A stretch of DNA of 5,363 bases, from NCBI GenBank assembly GCA_023433835.1, contig JAEYTW010000424.1, positions 1-5,363 of the forward strand, in the 5' to 3' direction. This document shows, in pieces, positions 1-4,162 of this stretch. The position numbers and the translations under genes are program-made. How positions within the stretch are numbered: position 1 is the stretch's first letter; every line of letters starts with the position of its first letter. Source of the stretch: Pseudomonadota bacterium (GTDB lineage Bacteria; Pseudomonadota; Alphaproteobacteria; Ferrovibrionales; Ferrovibrionaceae). The notes under the pieces were generated by a model, which saw nothing but the letters and a program-made list of their open reading frames with translations, ran no database searches and was not told the origin of the DNA.

Positions 1-333
1 CATCTCGGTAGCCGGTGCGTCGCCCTCCGGCGGCGTCTCGGGCAGGGCCGGTGCGACGGCATGGCCGGCGCCGGGCCGGCTTTCGACATAGCCTTCGGCC
101 ACCAGATGCTCGAGCGCGGCGATCACCGTGTTGCGGCCGAGCTCGAGCTCCTGAGCCAGCGCCCGCGACGAGGGCAGCTTGTCGCCCGGCTTCAGCCAGC
201 CGGCCAGAATCGCGGCGCGCAAGCCTTCGTACAGCTGGCGCTGCAGCGGCGTCTTCGACCGGCGGTCGAGCGTGATCTGGTCGAGCAGCACGGCGCGCGG
301 CTGGCGCGACCGGCGGCGGGCGGTGGCGGTCAT
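1..333 (-). CDS. GntR-family regulator of the MocR/PdxR class, N-terminal part (3' end beyond window)
   Basis: The visible 111 residues form an N-terminal winged helix-turn-helix of the GntR superfamily. Residues 28-46 (TPLQRQLYEGLRAAI and on) make the first helix. KPGDKLPSSRALAQELELGRNTV (48-70) holds the recognition helix. HLVAEGYVESRPGAGHAV (76-93) is the wing. The tight SSRALA...RNTV pattern and the Pro/Glu-rich stretch after the wing are typical of MocR/PdxR proteins, in which a linker joins the DNA-binding domain to a PLP-dependent fold-type I aminotransferase-like domain. That second domain would lie outside the window, so the subclass is inferred. The start is ATG at 333, with AGGA at 344-341 seven bases upstream. 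The gene begins 25 bp after the LysR gene on the same strand, so co-transcription is likely. A plain GntR regulator of another subfamily cannot be excluded. Confidence 0.82.
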   Translation of the reverse strand, partial: MTATARRRSRQPRAVLLDQITLDRRSKTPLQRQLYEGLRAAILAGWLKPGDKLPSSRALAQELELGRNTVIAALEHLVAEGYVESRPGAGHAVAPALPETPPEGDAPATEM

Positions 334-358
334 GGCGCCATCCTGCCCCGGCTGACGG

Positions 359-1261
359 TCAGGCCGCAACCGTGGGCGTCAGCAGCGGCGCGAGGAAGTC
401 CAGGGTCGCCCGCACCGCCGGCAGCATGCCGCGGCGCGAGGTGAAGACCAGGTGGATCGTGCCCTCGCCGGTATGCCAGCCGGGGAACAGCTCGACCAGC
501 CGGCCGTCGCGCAAGCTCTCGCGCACCAGCTGGATCGGCAGCTCGGCGACGCCGAAGCCTTCCAGCACGCTTTGCATCAGGACGGGGAAATCGTTCGACG
601 ATGTCCGCGGCAGGTGGTGCAGCAGATGCTCGGTGCCATCGGGGGCGTAGAGGCGCCAGGTGGCTTCGCCCGGTTCGTCGTGGAAGGCGATCGTCGGCAG
701 GCCGGCCAGATCGGCCGGCGTTTCCGGCGCGCCGTGGCGGGCGATGAAGTCGGGGCTGGCGACCAGGCAACCGCGGCTGTGGCCCAGCACGCGCATCGTC
801 AGGGTCGGGTCGGCATCGAGGCGGCGGCGCACCCGGATGGCGACGTCGACCCGCTCGCCGATCAGATCGACCGCGCGGTTCGAGGACAGCACCTGGACGC
901 GGACCTTCGGATGGCGCCGCAGGAAATCGGGCAGGGCCAGCGCCAGCACCTGGGTGAAGCCGATCGGACAGCCGATGCGCACCAGCCCCTGCGGTTCCGA
1001 CTGGCCGCGGGCGGCGACGTCGTCGGCGGCTTCCGCCTCGGCCACCAGCGCCTCGCAATGCCGCAGGTATTCCTGCCCCACCTCGGTGACGCGGAAGCGC
1101 CGGGTCGAGCGCTCCAGCAGGCGGACGCCCAGCTGATCCTCCAGGCGGGCGATGCGCCGGCTCAAGGTCGATTTCGGCACGGCCAATACCCGGGCCGCGG
1201 CGGCGAAGCCGCGATGGCGGACGACGGCGGCGAAGTAGGCAAGGTCGTTCAGGTCGCGCAT
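359..1261 (-). CDS. LysR-type transcriptional regulator, divergent from azoR
   Basis: A complete 300-residue LysR-type regulator of normal family length. The N-terminal winged HTH spans about residues 3-62: DLAYFAAVVRHRGFAAAARVL, then PKSTLSRRIARLEDQLGVRLLERSTRRF, with the conserved S31, S34 and RLE (39-41). A linker helix (about 63-90) leads to a periplasmic-binding-protein-like effector domain that begins near GLVRIGCPIGF and runs to about 295. The start is ATG at 1261. Only a weak GGGA lies upstream, five bases away, but the N-terminus aligns with the family's usual start just ahead of the first helix. Known LysR proteins bind a small effector and control a divergent neighbour plus their own gene. 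By position, azoR is the expected target, and the repeated half-sites between the two genes support that. The effector cannot be read from the sequence; quinones or electrophiles would be a guess. The GntR gene follows 25 bp downstream. Confidence 0.95.
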   Translation of the reverse strand: MRDLNDLAYFAAVVRHRGFAAAARVLAVPKSTLSRRIARLEDQLGVRLLERSTRRFRVTEVGQEYLRHCEALVAEAEAADDVAARGQSEPQGLVRIGCPIGFTQVLALALPDFLRRHPKVRVQVLSSNRAVDLIGERVDVAIRVRRRLDADPTLTMRVLGHSRGCLVASPDFIARHGAPETPADLAGLPTIAFHDEPGEATWRLYAPDGTEHLLHHLPRTSSNDFPVLMQSVLEGFGVAELPIQLVRESLRDGRLVELFPGWHTGEGTIHLVFTSRRGMLPAVRATLDFLAPLLTPTVAA

Positions 1262-1262
1262 T

Positions 1263-1329
1263 ATTGTCCCATTCGTGGAACGATATGTTCGAGATTAGCC
1301 GTCTAATCGGATCATTGTCCCGGAACTAT
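1263..1329. promoter_or_regulatory. Divergent lysR-azoR control region with two inverted pairs of half-site ATNGTYCC
   Basis: The gap between the LysR start (1261) and the azoR start (1364) contains four copies of one 8-bp half-site. ATTGTCCC occurs at 1263-1270 and 1314-1321 on the plus strand. ATCGTTCC (1284-1277) and ATAGTTCC (1329-1322) lie on the minus strand. They form two imperfect palindromes, one with a 6-bp spacer (1263-1284) and one with none (1314-1329), with like half-sites 51 bp apart, near five helical turns. The first palindrome abuts the LysR start codon and the second lies 34 bp before the azoR start. LysR proteins commonly bind as tetramers to two dyads in such a gap. That this LysR protein binds here is inferred. 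A possible -10 for azoR, TATGTT (1327-1332), overlaps the second palindrome, but it has no good -35. Confidence 0.6.
1293..1308. repeat. Perfect dyad GATTAG-CCGT-CTAATC
   Basis: A 6-bp perfect inverted repeat with a 4-bp spacer sits between the two half-site pairs of the divergent promoter region. It could be a binding site for a second regulator, a core LysR recognition site, or a coincidence. It is AT-richer than its surroundings. There is no T-tract, so it does not look like a terminator. Confidence 0.45.
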
Positions 1330-1351
1330 GTTGATCTCGACGTACAACGCA

Positions 1352-1355
1352 AGGA
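1352..1355 (+). promoter_or_regulatory. Ribosome binding site deciding the azoR start
   Basis: AGGA lies eight bases upstream of ATG 1364. An in-frame ATG at 1328 would add 12 residues, but it has no Shine-Dalgarno sequence and lies inside the second operator palindrome. The protein from 1364 also begins with the MKILHLDSS expected of the family. Confidence 0.75.
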
Positions 1356-1363
1356 CCAATCCG

Positions 1364-1975
1364 ATGAAGATCCTCCATCTCGATTCGAGCATCCTGGGCC
1401 AGGGTTCGGTCAGCCGCCTGCTGTCGGCCGAGATCGTCGACCGGCTGAAGGCCGAGAACCCGGCGGCCGGCGTGACCTATCGCGACCTCGCGGCCAGCCC
1501 GGTGCCGCATCTGTCCGGTGCCTATCTCGCGGCGGGCGCCCAGCCGGCCGACCAGCGCACGGCCGAGGCGCAGGCCGACCTTGATCTCGGCGCCGCGATC
1601 ATGGATGAATTCCTGTCGGCCGACATCGTCGTCATCGGCGCGCCGATGTACAATTTCTCGGTCTCCAGCCAGCTCAAGGCCTGGATCGACCGCGTGGCCG
1701 TCAAGGGCAAGACGTTCAACTACAGCGAAAAAGGACCGGAAGGCCTGGCCGGCGGCAAGAAGGTGATCATCGCCTCGTCGCGTGGCGGCATCTATTCCAG
1801 CGGCCCCGGCGCCGCGATCGACCATCAGGAACCTTATCTGCGCGCCGTGTTCAGCTTCTTCGGCATCACCGACCTCGATTACATCCGCGCCGAAGGCGTG
1901 AATTACGGCCCCGAACAGCGCGAGCAGGCGATCGGTGCGGCGCGTGCCGGTATCGAGGTCCTGAAGGCCGCTTAA
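1364..1975 (+). CDS. azoR: FMN-dependent NADH-azoreductase / quinone reductase AzoR
   Basis: A 203-residue flavodoxin-fold oxidoreductase, close to the 201 residues of E. coli AzoR. It begins MKILHLDSS, the first beta strand and phosphate-binding loop. The FMN-contact positions known from AzoR are present at the same numbers: S9, S15 and S17 for the phosphate, the M95-Y96-N97-F98 loop for the isoalloxazine ring, and S139-R140-G141-G142. Enzymes of this family are cytoplasmic FMN homodimers that use NADH for two-electron reduction of quinones, and in vitro of azo dyes. Detoxifying quinones or electrophiles is the likely physiological role. The gene is read divergently from the LysR gene, whose product probably controls it, and is followed by a strong hairpin, so it appears to be a single-gene transcript. 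No key residue is missing. Confidence 0.95.
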   Translation: MKILHLDSSILGQGSVSRLLSAEIVDRLKAENPAAGVTYRDLAASPVPHLSGAYLAAGAQPADQRTAEAQADLDLGAAIMDEFLSADIVVIGAPMYNFSVSSQLKAWIDRVAVKGKTFNYSEKGPEGLAGGKKVIIASSRGGIYSSGPGAAIDHQEPYLRAVFSFFGITDLDYIRAEGVNYGPEQREQAIGAARAGIEVLKAA

Positions 1976-1983
1976 CGTCGCGG

Positions 1984-2019
1984 AAAGCCTGGGACCGCCC
2001 CTTGGCGGTCCCAGGATTT
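1984..2019 (+). terminator. Hairpin terminator after azoR
   Basis: A perfect 12-bp stem (CCTGGGACCGCC at 1988-1999 with GGCGGTCCCAGG at 2004-2015) encloses a 4-base CCTT loop, starting 12 bp after the azoR stop. AAA at 1984-1986 and TTT at 2017-2019 can extend the stem past one mismatch. The U-tract is only three bases, so termination may be partial, but the position and stem strength fit a transcript end. Confidence 0.75.
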
Positions 2020-2053
2020 CCATGCTATTCCGTTGCCCCGGACCTCGCACGCA

Positions 2054-2060
2054 GAGAGGG
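2054..2060 (+). promoter_or_regulatory. Ribosome binding site for the TetR gene (GTG start)
   Basis: GAGAGGG lies six bases before GTG 2067 and is the best Shine-Dalgarno sequence near the 5' end of the frame. A second option, GAGGGG at 2135-2140 before GTG 2145, would remove 26 low-complexity residues. The in-frame ATG at 2022 has no such site and abuts the azoR terminator. Confidence 0.5.
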
Positions 2061-2066
2061 TATGAG

Positions 2067-2720
2067 GTGACGGCGGCCGCCCCGCGCAAACCGGAGAGGA
2101 ATTCACGCCCAGGACCCTCATCGAGGGGGGCGCTGAGGGGCAGCGTGGCCGGCAAGACCGCCGAACGGCGCGCCGAACTCGCCGAAGCGGCGCTGCAGAC
2201 GCTGTCGACCTTGGGGTATGCCCGTACCAGTCTGCGCGAGATCGCGCAGAACTCGGTCTTCTCGCACGGCGTGCTGCATTACTATTTTACCGACAAGGTC
2301 GACCTGATCACCTGTTGCGTACGCCAGTACAAGGCGCGCTGCGTCACCCGCTACGATCAGATCACCGCCGATGCGACCAGCTATGACGACTTCGAGCGCG
2401 GGTTTCTCGCCAGCCTCGCCCAGACCGTGCGCGACGAGGCGCCGATGCACCGTCTCTGGTACGACCTGCGCTCGCAGGCGATGTTCGAGGATTGCTTCCG
2501 CGCCGACGTCGCCGCGATCGACCAGAGCCTGGAGAACATGGTCTGGCGCATCGTCAGCCGTTTCGCCGAACTGGCCGGGAAGCCGGTCGGCCTGCCCCCC
2601 GCCGTGATGTATGCGACCTTCGACGGCCTGGTGCAGCGCTGCCTGATAAAGCATCTCTCCGGCGATGTCGGGGCGATCGACGAGATGCTGGTGCTGGTCC
2701 GCCAGGTCCTGCCGCGGTGA
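2067..2720 (+). CDS. TetR/AcrR-family regulator, BetI-like C-terminal domain
   Basis: A 217-residue repressor from GTG 2067. Residues 2-28 are rich in Arg, Pro and Ser and are probably disordered. Helix 1 begins near TAERRAELAEAALQTLSTLGY (31-51). The HTH is TSLREIAQNSVFSHGVLHYYFTDKVDLI (54-81), with the Y-Y-F-x-D-K signature that ends the TetR DNA-binding domain. The C-terminal half (about 95-217: FERGFLASLAQ, MHRLWYDLRSQAMF and on) is all-helical and resembles the BetI-type ligand-binding and dimer domain. Proteins of this type repress neighbouring genes until a ligand binds. The transporter gene begins 13 bp after the stop, so the two are almost certainly one operon, and the regulator probably controls the transporter and itself. 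The ligand is not evident. The start is uncertain: GTG 2145 would give 191 residues and a more typical short N-terminal arm. Confidence 0.88.
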   Translation: MTAAAPRKPERNSRPGPSSRGALRGSVAGKTAERRAELAEAALQTLSTLGYARTSLREIAQNSVFSHGVLHYYFTDKVDLITCCVRQYKARCVTRYDQITADATSYDDFERGFLASLAQTVRDEAPMHRLWYDLRSQAMFEDCFRADVAAIDQSLENMVWRIVSRFAELAGKPVGLPPAVMYATFDGLVQRCLIKHLSGDVGAIDEMLVLVRQVLPR

Positions 2721-2733
2721 GGCGATCCCGTTG

Positions 2734-3987
2734 ATGCCGTCGCGGCAGCCCGCCGACTGGCGGGTCATTCTCTATTCCAGCCTGGGTTCGGGCCTCGATT
2801 TCTACGACTTCGCGATCTTCGCGGTGTTTGCCGGGGTGATCGGGCCGGTGTTCTTCCCGGCCGGCGACGATCTCGCCTCGCTGTTGCAGACTTATCTGCT
2901 GTTCGCGGTCAGCTATCTCGCCCGGCCGGTCGGGGGCGTGATCTTCGGCCATCTCGGCGACCGGTTCGGCCGGCGCCGCGCCATGCTGCTGTCGTTGTGG
3001 CTCGGGGCGCTGGCCGCCTTCGGCATCGCCGCGTTGCCGGGCCACGCCGAACTGGGCGCGGCGGCGACCATGGCTTTCGTCGCCTTGCGCATCCTGCAGG
3101 GCCTGACCATCGGCGGGCAGATTCCCGGCACCATCACTTTCGTTTCCGAATTCCTGCCCGCGCGCCGTGGCCTCGCCTGCGGCCTGGTCTTCATGCTGAT
3201 CGAACTGGGCCTGCTGTTCGGCAATGCCGTCAGCCTGGGGCTGCATGCCGCGCTGACGCCGGCGGCGGTCGCCGACTGGGGCTGGCGCGTCGCCTATGCG
3301 CTGGCCGGGGTGTTCGGCTTCGTCAGCTACCGGCTGCAGCAGCGGCTGGACGAAACCCCGGCCTTCGCCGCGGCGACCGCGGCGCGCCTGCCGCTGGCCG
3401 AGGTGGTGCGCGGCCACGGGCCCGCCATCCTCGCGGGCGTCGCGCTGACCGCCCTGCCGGCCGCGGTGCTCGGCGTCGTCTATCTGCAGATGCCGGCCTG
3501 GCTGATCCATATCGTGGGTACCGATCCGCAGGTCGCGACCGCCGCGACCAGCCTCGGCGTCCTGGTCTGGGCCTTCGGCATCGGGCTGGCCGGCTGGGCC
3601 GGCGATCGGGGCTTGCGGCCGCTCGGATTGGGCCTGGGCGCGGTTCTGACGCTTATACTGGCCTGGCCGTTCTACCAATGGCTGTCAAGCGGGGTGGCGC
3701 CGATCCTGCCCCTGCTGCTGGCGGCGATACCATCGGCCCTGATGTTCGGGGCCTTCCCGGCGATGCTGACCGCGCTGTTCCCGGCGGCGCTGCGATTCTC
3801 CGGCATCGCCTTGTCCTACAACCTGTCTTTCGCGCTGTTCGGCGGTATCGGGCCGCTCGTCGCCACCTGGGCGGTGCAGGCATCGGGCGTGGCCGCGGCG
3901 CCGGCCTGGTACCTGATGGCGGTCGCCCTGGTCGCGCTGGCGGGGCTTGCGGGCTTGCGCATTCTCCACTTGCACTCCGCGCCTTGA
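2734..3987 (+). CDS. MFS transporter, metabolite:H+ symporter (MHS) type
   Basis: A 417-residue inner-membrane protein with about twelve hydrophobic segments. Family marks include G-L-D-F-Y-D-F in TM1 (20-26), with acidic D22 and D25. Motif A, GHLGDRFGRRR, lies in the TM2-TM3 loop (72-82). RILQGLTIGGQ (119-129) lies in TM4, followed by FVSEFLPARRG (136-146). WGWRVAYALAG (182-192) leads into TM6, and RLDETPAF (204-211) in the central loop. These match the MHS branch (ProP, KgtP, ShiA relatives), which couples uptake of organic acids, betaines or similar solutes to protons. The substrate here is unknown. The glutamate usual in the GGE of TM4 is Q129. The start is ATG 2734, with GAGG 11 bases upstream; TTG 2731, 8 bases from it, is an alternative. 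The gene follows the TetR gene closely. There is no terminator after its stop, and its last codons hold the -35 box of ffs. Confidence 0.9.
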   Translation: MPSRQPADWRVILYSSLGSGLDFYDFAIFAVFAGVIGPVFFPAGDDLASLLQTYLLFAVSYLARPVGGVIFGHLGDRFGRRRAMLLSLWLGALAAFGIAALPGHAELGAAATMAFVALRILQGLTIGGQIPGTITFVSEFLPARRGLACGLVFMLIELGLLFGNAVSLGLHAALTPAAVADWGWRVAYALAGVFGFVSYRLQQRLDETPAFAAATAARLPLAEVVRGHGPAILAGVALTALPAAVLGVVYLQMPAWLIHIVGTDPQVATAATSLGVLVWAFGIGLAGWAGDRGLRPLGLGLGAVLTLILAWPFYQWLSSGVAPILPLLLAAIPSALMFGAFPAMLTALFPAALRFSGIALSYNLSFALFGGIGPLVATWAVQASGVAAAPAWYLMAVALVALAGLAGLRILHLHSAP

Positions 3988-3998
3988 GGCCCGATATA
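3970..3998 (+). promoter_or_regulatory. Sigma-70-type promoter of ffs
   Basis: TTGCAC (3970-3975) and GATATA (3993-3998) are separated by exactly 17 bp. Each box matches the consensus in most positions, which stands out in this GC-rich sequence. The predicted start, about seven bases after the -10, is near 4005, where the SRP RNA stem begins. The -35 box lies inside the last codons of the transporter gene. Confidence 0.75.
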
Positions 3999-4003
3999 GG
4001 GGC

Positions 4004-4100
4004 CGGGAGGTTGGTGATGGACGGGCTCCTCGCCAACCCGGTCAGGTCCGGAAGGAAGCAGCCGTAACGAGTTTCGGTTCGGGTCGTCGCCAGCCTCCCA
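4004..4100 (+). ncRNA. ffs: Signal recognition particle RNA, small bacterial type (4.5S)
   Basis: This RNA binds Ffh and, with FtsY, targets nascent membrane proteins to the translocon. The conserved Ffh-binding apex is present: GGTCAGGTCC from 4040, the GGAA tetraloop at 4050-4053, then GGAAGCAGCC to 4063. The ends pair in one long hairpin, with 4005-4020 pairing to 4084-4099 in 16 consecutive Watson-Crick or G-U pairs starting GGGAGG/CCTCCC. CTCG (4029-4032) pairs with CGAG (4068-4071) closer to the apex. The length, about 97 nt, suits the Alu-less form of Gram-negative bacteria. The 5' end fits the promoter just upstream; the 3' end is estimated from the stem and may differ by a few bases. 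The gene lies 16 bp after the transporter stop and 58 bp before dnaX, a known neighbour of ffs in alphaproteobacteria. Confidence 0.95.
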
Positions 4101-4105
4101 CCTTC

Positions 4106-4129
4106 GATCGGCACATGAGCTGCCTGATC
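4106..4129 (+). terminator. Weak hairpin between ffs and dnaX, possible leaky ffs terminator
   Basis: GATCGGCA (4106-4113) pairs with TGCC-T-GATC (4121-4129), giving an 8-bp stem with one bulged T and a 7-base loop. Only TTG follows, with no real U-tract, so termination would be weak. The loop contains the ATG of a 15-codon ORF. It could mark the ffs transcript end, act in the dnaX leader, or be chance. Confidence 0.3.
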
Positions 4130-4162
4130 TTGTCGTCCAGCACCGACCGGCGAGCCGCATGA
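4115..4162 (+). CDS. Possible 15-residue leader peptide overlapping the dnaX start
   Basis: An ATG at 4115 opens a 15-codon frame (MSCLILSSSTDRRAA) whose TGA (4160-4162) overlaps the dnaX ATG (4159-4161) as ATGA, the usual arrangement for translational coupling. It has no clear Shine-Dalgarno sequence and its ATG sits in a hairpin loop. A frame this short can occur by chance. No homologue is recognised, so it is offered only as a candidate. Confidence 0.2.
   Translation: MSCLILSSSTDRRAA

Noticed and set aside
452..1306. Plus-strand frame of 284 codons opposite the LysR gene
   Set aside because: The LysR reading has all family features. This frame is Gln/Gly/Ala-rich without motifs and is explained by codon-position GC bias.
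1328..1363. Upstream in-frame ATG giving AzoR a 12-residue extension
   Set aside because: No ribosome binding site, and it lies within the repeated operator. ATG 1364 has AGGA at good spacing and the family's normal N-terminus.
2002..2031. Possible TetR-gene promoter TTGGCG-N18-TATTCC
   Set aside because: The -10 match is poor and the -35 lies in the 3' arm of the azoR terminator. It is too weak to annotate, although a promoter must exist here or upstream.
1295..2155. Minus-strand frame of 286 codons opposite azoR
   Set aside because: It crosses the azoR terminator and the divergent promoter region, and the azoR frame matches its family residue by residue.
2554..3678. Long minus-strand frame of 374 codons antisense to the transporter gene
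   Set aside because: Composition is dominated by Gln, Arg, Gly and Asp, as expected from the reverse complement of a GC-rich membrane-protein gene. There are no recognisable domains, and it spans the TetR/MFS boundary.
2997..4067. Plus-strand frame of 356 codons overlapping the transporter and ffs
   Set aside because: Arg/Gly/Ala-rich out-of-frame translation that reads into the SRP RNA. The transporter frame is intact and carries all its motifs.
3947..4162. 71-codon plus-strand frame spanning the transporter end, ffs and the dnaX start
   Set aside because: It runs straight through the structured SRP RNA. Only its last 15 codons, from ATG 4115, are kept as a low-confidence leader candidate.
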